Under the pieces are notes generated by a model. It had not been told where the DNA came from. It was given only the letters and a program-made list of their open reading frames with translations, and did not search any database. From Bacteroidota bacterium (GTDB lineage: Bacteria; Bacteroidota; Bacteroidia; Bacteroidales; JAAUTT01), in the NCBI GenBank assembly GCA_023429135.1, contig JAEYWD010000115.1, positions 62,001-126,000 of the forward strand: 64,000 nucleotides of DNA, read 5' to 3'. Shown piece by piece: positions 17,075-26,716 of this stretch (positions are counted from its first letter, which is position 1; the number at the start of each line of letters is the position of its first letter). The position numbers and the translations under genes were made by a program.

Positions 17075-17820
17075 ATGTTAAAACAATTTATCTTCAAGGT
17101 ATTAGTTCTTTTCCTCATTTGTAATACACAGTTTTTAAGAAGTCAGAATCTTGTTGCCACCTACACCGAAACGCGCAAGTTCGAAGGTAAAATGCCCGAT
17201 GACCCAGATCCTAAAATCAGAGAACTTGTAAAGAATGCCGGAACCCATACAAGGAACTTTTATCCAGTGCTGGAACTTCCATTTATCAGGAAAAGCAGGC
17301 CGAAATGGAAGAAGGTCCCGAACACCGCATTGTTATCCGCATCGGTGACGACGATCGCGGGTCAGTTTACAAGAATCTTTTACAGAAAAAGTTGATTAGA
17401 CAGCATGAATTCTTTGGCCGTAACTTCCTTATCAAAGAGGCTTTAAAGCCTATCAACTGGAAACTCGAAAACGAACAGAAAACCATTGGCAGTTATAATT
17501 GCCGCAAAGCCTCGGCAAGCATCGATACTATGAAGGTTATTGCCTGGTACTGCCCTGATATTGCTATAAATGACGGACCTGATATTTTCTGGGGACTGCC
17601 CGGATTAATTCTCGAAGTGAATGTTGATAACGGCAAAAAAACAATTGTTGTCAATACGGTCAAAATTACCAACGAAGCTGTAGCCGTGGCAATTCCCGAT
17701 AAGGGAAAGGAAGTTACCCAGCAGGAATTTAGTGCTATTAAGAAAGAGAAAATGGAAGAAATGCGAAAATCCCATTCGAATGGTTCGCCCGACCGGGTTG
17801 AAATACGCGTAGTACATTAA
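17075..17820 (+). pseudogene. GLPGLI-family protein, single-base frameshift
   Basis: From the ATG at 17075 the frame encodes a signal peptide (MLKQFIFKVLVLFLICNTQF) and the N-terminal part as far as NAGTHTRNF. It then goes out of register at the run of four T at 17258-17261. Adding one T restores continuous reading into the second frame (NFLSSAGTSIYQEKQAEME) and gives one protein of about 248 residues, normal for the family. The downstream part carries the family signature WGLPGLILEVN. GLPGLI proteins are periplasmic or outer-membrane associated and often precede TonB-receptor-like genes, as here (25 bp upstream of one). It may be a genuine mutation, a slippage site or a sequencing error. Confidence 0.85.
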
Positions 17821-17844
17821 TTCCTGATTTTAATTCCCGAAGCT

Positions 17845-20532
17845 ATGAAAAGCATTTTCAGATTTTTTTATATCCTCGTTTTTTTGGGAGCTTTTATACC
17901 CAATGTTGTTGCCCAATCGAAAATAAGAGGAAAGATTACCGACTCCATTCAGAATCCGCTTCCTTTTGCCAATGTACAGGTGTTCGATAAAGACGATAAT
18001 GTGGTGAGCTATGCCATAGCCAACGACAAAGGCGAATACTCTCTTGATATTGAAAGGGTCGGGGAATACAGGGTTAAAGCTGGTTGTCTTGGTATGTTTC
18101 CAAAGGAGCAGAATGTCTCGGTAGGTTCACTGGTGATACAGCTCGACTTTGTTTTAACAGCCAATCCCGAACTGCTTAAGGAAGTGGTTGTATCGAGGGA
18201 TGTTGCTGCGCGTGTCCGCTCCGATACTGTGACTTATAATGTTGGCAAGTATTTAACCGGCGACGAAAAAGTGCTGAAGGATGTGCTTAACAAACTTCCG
18301 GGTATTGAGGTGAAGGAGGATGGGAAGGTTAAAGCTTATGGCAAGGATGTGGATAAAATCCTGGTAGAGGGCGACGATTTCTTTTTCGATCAGCAGAAGA
18401 TGGCAACTGAAAATCTATCGGCAGAGGCTGTGGATCAGGTACAGGTACTCAATAATTATCAGGCAAACAGCTTGCAGAAGGATTTTAGTCAGGGTGGCCA
18501 AACTGCTTTGAATATTAATGTTAAGGAAGAGTTTCGCAATAAACTAAGCGGGAATTTATCTGCTGGCGGAGGTTATAAGGACCGGTATTCCGCGAATGCC
18601 AATCTGTATCAGTTTGGGAAAAAGTTAAAGGCCAGTTTTATTGCCAATACTAATAATACCGGCGAAGAAACTTTCTCGATGCAGGATTACATGAGTTTTG
18701 GCAGTGGTGTTCAGCAACTCATGGAGAATAGCGATAATTCAAGCGGAATGATCCAGATTAATCCAAGCGATTTTTCTTCGGGTATCTCCGGGGGAAATGA
18801 TGCTAACCGCAAAAAGGTTGCTTTGGGCGCGCTTAACCTGAATTATAAACCATCTGAAAAGTTTAAGATTAGCAATAGTCTTATTTTGAGTGCAACCAAT
18901 CGGTCAGAGTTTGAAAGTATTTACCGTACTTTTCTTAAGGGCAATCTCAATCCCCTGCGTACCACCCTGAATGCAAGCAGAGAACTATTTCTGGGAAATA
19001 TTAACCTGAGCGCCAATTACAAGCCGCGATCCAATATGTATTTTAACTATCGGGCTAACGGCGGGCTGAACAATGTCGACAGCAAAACCGGTATTGATAA
19101 CGAGGGCGCAAGAAATTTCTTTCTGAAAGAAAATCAGGATGTGCAAACTCTCAAAGTAAGCCAATATCTGGATTATTCATGGAAGCCTTCGTCCAGGTCA
19201 CTTGTCAATGCAGGCTTTTTTCATGAATATCGCAACAAGTCGGTAAATGAGTTTTTAATTTCCGATTCCTTGTTTCTGGGATTAAATCTGAAGACTACTC
19301 CATACCAGGTAACCCAGGATTTGGCGTCAGCAAGGCAGCAGTATGGGTTTAATGCATCCTTATCCTACAAGCTGGGAAAACTAATTCTTAAAAATATCAG
19401 TGGAATTACGTGGGTAAATCAGCCATTTAATTCCAGTCTCTCGCAATTGGCTACAGATAATGGTTTGGGTTATGATGATTTTACGAACGATCTTTCCTAT
19501 AAAATTCGCGATTACAGAACAGCTTTTTATCTCACCAAAAACAGAGGCCTGATACAGTTTAATCTGGGTCCGTCACTTCATTATTATCAAGCGAATACGA
19601 ATTTCGGTGGCGATCTAAATAAACTGCTCGTTACTCCCGACCTGAGATTCAGTTTGAAGTTTACGGATACCCACAGTCTGAATTTTTCTTTCAACCAGCG
19701 CATGGTTTTACCAGCTCCCGAAGAATTGCTGATGAACCAGTATGTGAAAAATTACCGGACCATTGCAACCGGTGGACTCAGCCCCGAAAATTATTCCACA
19801 TACAATCAGTTCAACGGGCATTACATGATTTTCGATGCTTTTTCGAATACCATGTTTTCCATTGCCGGTTTTTATATGAAGAAAGCAAATCCAGTGTCGG
19901 TAGTTTCAGGCCTGGGAGCCGATTACAATGTGCAGCGCTCGGTTCAGGTCCCGTTTGAAGAGTCGTATGGCGGCATGATTTATTTTGACAAGAGATTGCG
20001 GAAAGCACCATTGTCGGTTCGTCTTAACTCTAATTATAACAAGAGCTTTGGCTATAATTACCTGCAGGAAGTTTTAAATGGTATAGAACAACAGAATATA
20101 GGTTCATCGGGAAGCATAACAACCAGGTTTAATTTCCTTCTGAACATGGAGACCGGAGTTGCTGCCTCTTTTTCACAAAGCAGAAGTTCATTGTTGAATA
20201 AGACAAATAATTTCGAAAGTTATCAGCCTTATTTAAAACTGTTGCTTTATCATAAAGCTGGTTTTTCCGGATTTGTAAGCTATTCAAACCTTAGCTATCA
20301 GTCGGGGGGGCAGGATAAAAGTTACAAAGTATTAAGCTCTACGCTCCGCTACAACTGGGAGAAAAAGAATCTTGAGTTTTCTGTTTCTGTTTCGAATTTG
20401 CTCAATATCGACAGTTATTATGGTGTAGACACGCAAATCAGAGAAAACTTCTATCAGGAGCGGCAGTACAGTATTTTACCCGGTTATGCTTTGTTCAGGA
20501 TAAAATATACGTTGAAAGGATTAAGTTATTAA
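17845..20532 (+). CDS. TonB-dependent-receptor-like outer-membrane protein with carboxypeptidase-like regulatory domain
   Basis: 895 residues. A signal peptide ends ..NVVAQ. Next is a CarboxypepD_reg-like Ig fold (KIRGKITDSIQNPLPFANVQ to about residue 110), then a plug-like domain (TYNVGKYLTGDEKVLKDVLN, KLPGIEVKEDGKVKAYGKDV) and a long beta-barrel rich in aromatic strands to the C-terminus. It lacks an obvious TonB box, and its barrel resembles the outer membrane beta-barrel relatives of SusC rather than classic siderophore receptors. The close 25-bp spacing to the GLPGLI gene is a recurrent Bacteroidota pairing. The transported substrate is unknown. The end of transcription is probably the hairpin at 20540-20569. 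Confidence 0.88.
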   Translation: MKSIFRFFYILVFLGAFIPNVVAQSKIRGKITDSIQNPLPFANVQVFDKDDNVVSYAIANDKGEYSLDIERVGEYRVKAGCLGMFPKEQNVSVGSLVIQLDFVLTANPELLKEVVVSRDVAARVRSDTVTYNVGKYLTGDEKVLKDVLNKLPGIEVKEDGKVKAYGKDVDKILVEGDDFFFDQQKMATENLSAEAVDQVQVLNNYQANSLQKDFSQGGQTALNINVKEEFRNKLSGNLSAGGGYKDRYSANANLYQFGKKLKASFIANTNNTGEETFSMQDYMSFGSGVQQLMENSDNSSGMIQINPSDFSSGISGGNDANRKKVALGALNLNYKPSEKFKISNSLILSATNRSEFESIYRTFLKGNLNPLRTTLNASRELFLGNINLSANYKPRSNMYFNYRANGGLNNVDSKTGIDNEGARNFFLKENQDVQTLKVSQYLDYSWKPSSRSLVNAGFFHEYRNKSVNEFLISDSLFLGLNLKTTPYQVTQDLASARQQYGFNASLSYKLGKLILKNISGITWVNQPFNSSLSQLATDNGLGYDDFTNDLSYKIRDYRTAFYLTKNRGLIQFNLGPSLHYYQANTNFGGDLNKLLVTPDLRFSLKFTDTHSLNFSFNQRMVLPAPEELLMNQYVKNYRTIATGGLSPENYSTYNQFNGHYMIFDAFSNTMFSIAGFYMKKANPVSVVSGLGADYNVQRSVQVPFEESYGGMIYFDKRLRKAPLSVRLNSNYNKSFGYNYLQEVLNGIEQQNIGSSGSITTRFNFLLNMETGVAASFSQSRSSLLNKTNNFESYQPYLKLLLYHKAGFSGFVSYSNLSYQSGGQDKSYKVLSSTLRYNWEKKNLEFSVSVSNLLNIDSYYGVDTQIRENFYQERQYSILPGYALFRIKYTLKGLSY

Positions 20533-20974
20533 AAAACAAAAAAGAGCTTTTCTCACGAAGAACTCTTTTACAACTACTAACTAAAACTAACTACATTTAA
20601 ACTACATTGCAAAGATAATGCGCAAAACCTTTCTCAATGTTAACTTAATGTTTCCTTTTCTATAATAAATTATTATCTCTGCAAACAGAGGCACATTCCT
20701 TGTAAACTCAGTAAAACAGAGTTGTTAATTTATAAGTTAAGCGAAAAACCGGTTGTTAATCTGTTGTTACCTGAATTGTTTCCAATTGTACCCATTAGGG
20801 GCTTATATTTCTACATTACATTGTTTTAGATTCTGAAAGTTTGCCAACCTGTATTTGCCATATACCCAAAGGTAGGTTTCGATTTCATATTTATTTTAAA
20901 TCCCAGCATGTTTTTGGTATGACTCCTGAGGAAGATAATAGAGAAAGGTTGAATTATTAAAAAAAAAATTGATT
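20533..20974. other. intergenic region, terminator then no recognised feature
   Basis: After the hairpin at 20540-20569 I see no gene or repeat array; the stretch is AT-rich and precedes the DUF4142 gene. No convincing TAnnTTTG element was found. Confidence 0.5.
20540..20569 (+). terminator. intrinsic terminator-like hairpin
   Basis: AAAAGAG (20540-20546) pairs with CTCTTTT (20563-20569), with extra TTC/GAA pairing inside the loop, eight bases after the receptor-like gene. Confidence 0.6.
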
Positions 20975-21511
20975 ATGAAAATTCGAAACTTAAAGTATTT
21001 TTTTATTGCAGCAGTTGTTTTAGGTTTTGCGGCTTGTAAAGACGACGATGATGATAACGGTGGCCCGGAGGGGAAAAATAAGGCTGCAATTTCCGATTTT
21101 GCTTATTCCAATAATGCTGAAGTAGATATGGGACAACTTGCAAATACCAAAGGTACAAGTACCGGCGTTAAGGCTTTTGCCCAGATGCTGGTGATGGAAC
21201 ATCAGAAAGCACAAAATGATCTGGATACCATTGCCGACAAAAGAAATATTGATTTGCCAGATGTATTGAAAACTATGGATAAGGCGACCCGCGACAGTAT
21301 TAACGGATTAACCGGGGCAAGATTCGACAGCGCTTATATAAAAAGTCAGATCGTTGCCCATACCCGTACCAAAAATATGTTTACAGCTTTTCGCGATTCG
21401 AGTACCGATGCTGGTTTGAAAGCTTATGTCAACAGGTATTTGCCAAAGGTACAATTGCATCTGCAAAAAGCCGACAGTATTTTTAACGTCATTAAAAATA
21501 CTCCAAAATAA
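20975..21511 (+). CDS. DUF4142 lipoprotein
   Basis: 178 residues from the ATG at 20975 (a TTG two codons upstream is less likely). The N-terminus is a lipoprotein signal with lipobox GFAAC, followed by an acidic linker KDDDDDNGG. The body matches DUF4142, a ferritin-like four-helix domain of exported proteins: AAISDFAYSNNAEVDMGQLA, VKAFAQMLVMEHQKAQNDLD, and a C-terminal helix with VQLHLQKADSI. The histidines in MEHQKA and AHTRTK stand where the family is conserved. Function is unknown beyond a periplasmic or outer-membrane location. A hairpin terminator follows. Confidence 0.9.
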   Translation: MKIRNLKYFFIAAVVLGFAACKDDDDDNGGPEGKNKAAISDFAYSNNAEVDMGQLANTKGTSTGVKAFAQMLVMEHQKAQNDLDTIADKRNIDLPDVLKTMDKATRDSINGLTGARFDSAYIKSQIVAHTRTKNMFTAFRDSSTDAGLKAYVNRYLPKVQLHLQKADSIFNVIKNTPK

Positions 21512-21553
21512 GGTGTTTTGTGGTTAATTCAGGTTAAGTTAGATGGTTTGGGA

Positions 21554-21590
21554 GTGAGGTGCGGATTTTTTCCGGCCTCATTCTTTTTTT
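21554..21590 (+). terminator. intrinsic terminator overlapping the convergent stop codon
   Basis: GTGAGGTGCGGA, T-loop, TCCGGCCTCA then TTCTTTTTTT: interrupted stem followed by a T-run. It ends the DUF4142 transcript and covers the stop (21578-21580) of the minus-strand gene. Confidence 0.7.
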
Positions 21591-22150
21591 CCTACCTGGA
21601 ACTTATAGGCAAGCCCAATGCCGGCAAACCATTTCATGTAATCGTCTATTACAGGATGAAAGAATATAGTTGGTTCAAGAAGGTCCCTGTCTGATAGTTT
21701 TATCTGCTTCGAAACGGAAAAAATCAAACCAAGAGATGTTCCATATTCGGAAGATGTGTAACTGGCTATCTTATCCGATTCGTTTGCTGTCCATCCAAGA
21801 TATTGGTTTATTGACATGCCTGCTGAAAAACAGAGCTTCGAGGAATAAAACTTATACGATAGAGGTAATGAGAGATAATGACGTGTAATTTTAATATTAC
21901 CTATGTAGCTGTAGTCGTCATAAATGGGGAATGAGTTTTTCTCCGGGTAATAAATTAGACCTGTTTCCACTCCATGATGTCCACTGTAAATTCTGTTTAA
22001 AGTCAGGTTTAACGAAGGTTCTGTTTTCAAAAAATCATGAAGGCTGAATCGGGCATCCACTTTAATTCCTATCATTGTTTTCGATTGTGAATGTGCAAAA
22101 AAGACAAAGTATAAAATGCCAACCAGTGTTAATAGACTTTTTTTAAGCAT
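21578..22150 (-). CDS. outer-membrane beta-barrel-like protein
   Basis: 190 residues from the ATG at 22150, chosen because it yields a clean signal peptide (MLKKSLLTLVGILYFVFFAH then SQ). An in-frame ATG at 22264 overlaps the upstream kinase stop as ATGA, but using it would place the signal peptide 38 residues inside. The mature part alternates aromatic and polar residues in strand-like runs (GVETGLIYYPEKN, ITRHYLSLPLSYKFYSSKLC, WFAGIGLAYKF) as in small PorT-like barrels. No specific function. It is downstream of the lipid kinase gene on the same strand, perhaps in the same transcript. Confidence 0.75.
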   Translation of the reverse strand: MLKKSLLTLVGILYFVFFAHSQSKTMIGIKVDARFSLHDFLKTEPSLNLTLNRIYSGHHGVETGLIYYPEKNSFPIYDDYSYIGNIKITRHYLSLPLSYKFYSSKLCFSAGMSINQYLGWTANESDKIASYTSSEYGTSLGLIFSVSKQIKLSDRDLLEPTIFFHPVIDDYMKWFAGIGLAYKFQVGKKE

Positions 22151-22260
22151 TTGGAATAATTGAGATGAATATTGGTGTTTTAAATTTTTAAGTTCAATTG
22201 TTTTGTCAGCCCCTTCACTAAATTCAACTTCGCTTAGCAAATCTAATACATTTTTTGGGA

Positions 22261-23139
22261 TCATGGCGTAATTACCTGTAAAGCATGCTTAATTATTTCG
22301 GCATTTACACTTTGTTGTTTCCCAAGCAATTCACCATCCACTTGTAATTCCTGACTTGGACGAACCATAATTTTGGCCGATGTGCATTCGTAGGTTGCAA
22401 TATTGGGTTGGTTGTGGAAGTTTCCTGTAAAGGCAGCAATGGCGTTACGGATTATCCAGTGTCGCTTAGGCTTCAGTACAATTATTTCGAAACGGCCATC
22501 GTCTTTTTTGTGTGTTGGATTTATCACTGCTCCTGAACGATAACTTCCCGAGTTGGCAATTACTACCATTAATGCCCTGTGAATATAGGTTTTAACCGGT
22601 GTTTCAATAATACAGCGGAAGCTCTTCGGAGTTCTTAAAACTCTTATAAAATGTTTAAAGTATCCTCTGAATCCTCGTTTCCCTTCCTTTTCAAAACCTT
22701 TGATAACTCTGGCGTTCATGCCAAAGTCGCTCAGATGCAGGCTTATATGTGTATCGTTGATTCTTACTGCATCCAATGGTTGAGGTTTGCCTGAAAACAG
22801 ATTTTCTATCGCATCTTCAATTTTCTGTGGTATTCCCAGCTCAAAAGCCAAACCGTTTGCTGATCCTAAAGGCAAAATTCCCATCGCTGTCTTAAATCCG
22901 ATAAGTGAGGCTGCAACCAGGTTTACTGTACCATCGCCACCTGCGGCAACTGCAATTCCCGGTTTGTATTTTTTAAGCAAATTACCAAGGCTATTCTTGT
23001 CGGTAGCTTTTTCGAGTTCATGAACATGGAAGGTAACCTGCTTTTTCGACATTACTTTCCTGATAATATCAGACGGATTTGCTTTATTGTCGGCACCTGA
23101 ATTGGGATTGACAAAGAACAGTATTTTCACAGGCTTCAT
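22261..23139 (-). CDS. diacylglycerol kinase family lipid kinase (YegS/DgkB type)
   Basis: 292 residues from the ATG at 23139. Family motifs are clear: ILFFVNPNSGADN, the nucleotide loop VAAGGDGTVNLVA, ILPLGSANGLAFELGIP (in place of the usual PLGTxNDxA), and LDAVRIND, with a C-terminal beta domain containing QVDGEL. The enzyme would phosphorylate diacylglycerol or a related lipid with ATP to give phosphatidate, on the cytoplasmic side of the inner membrane. Divergent from it, 50 bp away, is a phosphatidate phosphatase gene that would run the opposite reaction. Confidence 0.9.
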   Translation of the reverse strand: MKPVKILFFVNPNSGADNKANPSDIIRKVMSKKQVTFHVHELEKATDKNSLGNLLKKYKPGIAVAAGGDGTVNLVAASLIGFKTAMGILPLGSANGLAFELGIPQKIEDAIENLFSGKPQPLDAVRINDTHISLHLSDFGMNARVIKGFEKEGKRGFRGYFKHFIRVLRTPKSFRCIIETPVKTYIHRALMVVIANSGSYRSGAVINPTHKKDDGRFEIIVLKPKRHWIIRNAIAAFTGNFHNQPNIATYECTSAKIMVRPSQELQVDGELLGKQQSVNAEIIKHALQVITP

Positions 23140-23189
23140 GTCTGAATTTTTTGAACTCAAATTGTTTCAATTATGTTAACAAAGGTGAA

Positions 23190-24329
23190 ATGGAAACGAC
23201 GCGTGTAATTTTGAAAAAAGCCCGAAATTTTTTTACCAGGCTTAGTCTTTACATTAAAATTAAAATGGGATGGCTGGGCGTGCCGAAGGTGATTCCATTT
23301 CTGGGGTTTAGTAATGGAACCAATACCTTTGTTACAGGCACCGTTGTGGAGGATAATGGTATTTCGCGGCCCATAGAAGGACAAAGCAAGTGGAAAAACG
23401 CCCGGATAATGTTCCAACGCTATTTTATCGATGACTTTGCCGGAGTGAAAGTTGAGGTGAACTTTTTTGGACAGTCAAAAGTTGTTGTAACCAATAAATT
23501 CGGCGTTTTTAACTGCAGTTTTCAGCATTTGCCTAAAGAAATTCCTGAGGGGATTTGGCAGAAGGTTACATTTGAGTTGCCCGAAAAGATACATGCGAAG
23601 CAGAAGCACGGCAATTTTGTTGGAGAAGTGATGGTAATACGTCGTAAACCACAGTTTGGGGTTATTTCGGACATTGACGATACAATTCTTATATCGTATG
23701 CAACAACCAAATTGATGAAATTTCGCCTTATGTTTCTGAATAATGCCCTCACACGGATGCCTTTTGAAGGTGTTTCGGCATTTTACCAGTCGTTGCAAAA
23801 CGGGACAGCAGATGGTGCTTTTAATCCTCTTTTTTATCTTTCGAACAGCGAATGGAATCTTTATGATCTTCTGCATGAGTTTATTGAGTTTAACCGGATT
23901 CCGAAAGGTCCTCTTTTATTGCGTGAAATGGAGATCAGGGTATTAAGATTCTGGAAGATGATGGAGTACAGTAAAAATCATAAAATTGAAAAGTTGCGAC
24001 AGCTCATGATTTTTTTTGGCGATATGAAATTTATTCTCATTGGCGATAGTGGGCAGAAAGACCCGGAAGTATATTCAGAAATAGTTCGCGAGTTTCCAGG
24101 GAGGGTGCTGGCAGTTTATATTCGCGATATTGGTATTCCTCAAAAAACAATCCGGATAAAAACAATTTCCGAGGCCATGAATAAAGAATTTGATACTGAA
24201 ATGATTCTTGTGAAAGATACCGAAGCCGCTGCTAAACATGCAGTAAAAAAAGGCTTTATAAAACAACAGGAGATCTCTCACATTAAATCAGAGAAAATGA
24301 AGGATCTTGGAGGTGTTTACAATCAATAG
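23190..24329 (+). CDS. phosphatidate phosphatase, APP1 family
   Basis: 379 residues from the ATG at 23190; an upstream TTG at 23151 would run into the divergent promoter region. An N-terminal Ig-like domain (about 20-130) precedes the APP1/DUF2183 catalytic domain, a HAD-like fold. It has the DxDxT motif in GVISDIDDTILISYAT, YLSNSEWNLYDLLHEFI, and FILIGDSGQKDPEVYSEIVR. In yeast App1 hydrolyses phosphatidate to diacylglycerol; bacterial members are presumed to act on the same or similar lipids. Its divergent neighbour is a diacylglycerol kinase, so the pair could set the phosphatidate/diacylglycerol balance. Confidence 0.9.
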   Translation: METTRVILKKARNFFTRLSLYIKIKMGWLGVPKVIPFLGFSNGTNTFVTGTVVEDNGISRPIEGQSKWKNARIMFQRYFIDDFAGVKVEVNFFGQSKVVVTNKFGVFNCSFQHLPKEIPEGIWQKVTFELPEKIHAKQKHGNFVGEVMVIRRKPQFGVISDIDDTILISYATTKLMKFRLMFLNNALTRMPFEGVSAFYQSLQNGTADGAFNPLFYLSNSEWNLYDLLHEFIEFNRIPKGPLLLREMEIRVLRFWKMMEYSKNHKIEKLRQLMIFFGDMKFILIGDSGQKDPEVYSEIVREFPGRVLAVYIRDIGIPQKTIRIKTISEAMNKEFDTEMILVKDTEAAAKHAVKKGFIKQQEISHIKSEKMKDLGGVYNQ

Positions 24330-24446
24330 TTTAAAGATTTGTTCTTTGCTTTTACAAAGGTGTTTTATTTATCCTAATTATTTACTAAATTCATTAAATG
24401 CTATTTAGAAAATAAAGGAGTTGAAAGCCTGAATTGTTGAGAGCCA

Positions 24447-25082
24447 ATGGTGAACATTATCTTAGTATCGAAGAATAGGTTATTCCGGCAATGTCTCAAG
24501 GTATGTCTTGAAGATGCGAATTTATGTAAAATCATAAATCATTACTGTCTCATTGAAGATATGTTGCAGCAGGAGGAAGCACCAGGGATTGTGATTGCCG
24601 ACCTGGCTTATGAATTTCGCAGTTTCCAGTCGATCAGTAATCTGCTTCAAAAACACCCGGACTCAAAAGTGCTTGTAATTGCAAATAATCTTCTATTGGA
24701 AGAATATCGTCAACTGATTGATTTGGGAGTTAAAGGTGCTGTTTCGGCTCAGGATGATTTTGAAGAACTGGTTAAAGCGGTTAAAGAACTCGCCGCCGGA
24801 AAAATTTTTTATCCTTACGATACGCTACAGCAAATAATGATAAATAAGCCGATGGCATCGAATAAACAAACTTCTGGTTTAACCGACCGTGAAATTGAAA
24901 TATTACTTATGCTTTGCGAGGGGCTTTCAAATGAGCAAATTTCTGAAAAAATCCATCTTAGTTACGATACCGTAAAATGGCACAGAAGCAATATTTTGAA
25001 TAAATGTGAATGCAAGAATATTTTGTCTCTCTATAAATACGCCATAAAAAACAACCTTGTACCAGTAGCGAAGGTGCGTTGA
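24447..25082 (+). CDS. LuxR-type response regulator with degenerate receiver
   Basis: 211 residues. The C-terminal part is a normal LuxR/NarL helix-turn-helix (SGLTDREIEILLMLCEGLSN, SYDTVKWHRSNI). The N-terminal receiver keeps an aspartate at residue 52 (IVIADLAYEF). The acidic pair near the N-terminus is replaced by VSKN, and the conserved lysine position reads GAVSAQDD, so normal phosphorylation is unlikely. Such atypical receivers may be constitutive, ligand-binding or controlled by partner proteins. No kinase gene is adjacent; the next gene downstream, 189 bp away, is a receiver-PAS-kinase that has its own NarL partner. Confidence 0.85.
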   Translation: MVNIILVSKNRLFRQCLKVCLEDANLCKIINHYCLIEDMLQQEEAPGIVIADLAYEFRSFQSISNLLQKHPDSKVLVIANNLLLEEYRQLIDLGVKGAVSAQDDFEELVKAVKELAAGKIFYPYDTLQQIMINKPMASNKQTSGLTDREIEILLMLCEGLSNEQISEKIHLSYDTVKWHRSNILNKCECKNILSLYKYAIKNNLVPVAKVR

Positions 25083-25271
25083 TGTTTATAATAATCAGGT
25101 TATTTATTCTTCCGAATTCGGAAAATCAATTTTTTTAGTTAATTTAAAGATCCAATTTATACAACTGTAAAACTAAATGAACCATCCATGATAAAGATAA
25201 ACTTTGACACACACGCCAAAGATTGTTTTCATGGATGCTTCGTCTGACTTTTGAAAAATAAAAATTAACAG

Positions 25272-26714
25272 ATGAATCAGTCGGAAGCTGGCGGAAAAAA
25301 TGTAATCTTATATGTAGACGACGACGAATACAACCTGATGTTGTTTGAAGAATTTATGAAGGTTGATTATGAAGTCCTTACTGCGGTTTCGCCGGCAGAT
25401 GCTTATGAACTACTGAAAAAGCGTAAAGTAAAGGTGTTGATATCCGACCAGCGCATGCCCGACGAAACTGGCCTTGAATTTATCAACCGTATTACACCTG
25501 AGTTTCCCGATCTTGTTAAAATTATTTTTACGGCGCATGTTGATCACGATGCGGCTTTAATGGCTATCAATCAAGGCGGTATTTACCGGTATGTGCTTAA
25601 GCCCTGGAATTTCCCCGAAATGAGGCAGACGCTTCAGAATGCAATTCGCGAATTCGATCTGAAAACTGAGAACCAGAACCTTATTAAGCAGTTGGTCTCT
25701 AAAAATGTGGTTTTGGAAAGGGCTTACCTTCAAATTAAAGAAAGCGAGAAGAAATTTACAGGCATTTTTCAGGCTTCATCCGATGGAATGATGCTGCTTC
25801 GCGATGATAAGATTCTTGAGGTTAACGATGCCTTTGTTAAAATTGCAGGTTTTGAACCAGGCAACTTTTCACGTGAAAAATTAAAGCTATTAATTGAAAG
25901 GGAAATTCCTGCTGTTTTTTCTTTTACAAATGCTAAGATTGTTGAAAATCAGAATTTTTCAACTTTCGAGTTTATTAATGCAAAGATGGAACGCAAATAT
26001 GTTGAACTTCATTACCAGGTATTCGATTTAGCCGGACAAATGGTGGTGTTGGTTGTGGTTCACGATGTTACCGAGCGGAAAATGATGGAGCAGAAAATAA
26101 TGGAAGCTATTTTTCGTACCCAGGAAGAGTCGCAGGGCAGGTATGCTCAGGAACTGCACGATGGCCTTGGGCCGGTGTTGTCAACAGTGAAGATGTATAT
26201 CGAATGGCTTTGCAGTGACAAAAACACAATTAATCGCGATCTGATTAAAAATAACTCTATTCACGCTGTAGATGAAGCTATTAATCAGGCTAAGGAGATT
26301 GCCAATAACCTGAGTCCTCATGTTTTGCAACGTTTCGGACTAATAAATGCATTGAAAAATCATGCTGACAGGCTTAAAGATAAATCGGCTATTGCCATTT
26401 ATTCCAAAATAACAGACAGGATGCCTGCTGATGTTGAGATAATGCTCTACCGGGTACTGCTCGAATGTATTAACAATTCCATTAAACATGCACATGCCGA
26501 AAATATATCCATTCATCTTGATAAAGAGGTTCAGAAAATTTTAGTAACTTATAAAGATAATGGGAAAGGGTTTGATGTTGAAAAAACCATGAAGGAAACC
26601 AATGGTATGGGGCTTTTTAATATAGAGAACAGAATTAAGCTGATAGGAGGGGAGATTAATATTCAATCTACAATTGGTAAAGGAACTTGTATTGATATTA
26701 TTTTAACAAAATAA
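25272..26714 (+). CDS. receiver-PAS-HisKA_3 sensor histidine kinase
   Basis: 480 residues, soluble. N-terminal receiver (ILYVDDDEYN, D59 in LISDQRMPDETGLEF, Lys in VLKPWNF) of the RpfG/PdeA-like kind, a PAS domain (about 165-275), then HisKA_3 with H296 in YAQELHDGLGPVLSTVKMY. The ATPase has LLECINNSIKHAHAENI, DNGKGFD and NGMGLFNIENRIK. HisKA_3 kinases pair with NarL regulators, and the next gene, two bases downstream, is exactly that. The fused N-terminal receiver allows control of the kinase by another phosphodonor. Confidence 0.92.
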   Translation: MNQSEAGGKNVILYVDDDEYNLMLFEEFMKVDYEVLTAVSPADAYELLKKRKVKVLISDQRMPDETGLEFINRITPEFPDLVKIIFTAHVDHDAALMAINQGGIYRYVLKPWNFPEMRQTLQNAIREFDLKTENQNLIKQLVSKNVVLERAYLQIKESEKKFTGIFQASSDGMMLLRDDKILEVNDAFVKIAGFEPGNFSREKLKLLIEREIPAVFSFTNAKIVENQNFSTFEFINAKMERKYVELHYQVFDLAGQMVVLVVVHDVTERKMMEQKIMEAIFRTQEESQGRYAQELHDGLGPVLSTVKMYIEWLCSDKNTINRDLIKNNSIHAVDEAINQAKEIANNLSPHVLQRFGLINALKNHADRLKDKSAIAIYSKITDRMPADVEIMLYRVLLECINNSIKHAHAENISIHLDKEVQKILVTYKDNGKGFDVEKTMKETNGMGLFNIENRIKLIGGEINIQSTIGKGTCIDIILTK

Positions 26715-26716
26715 AA

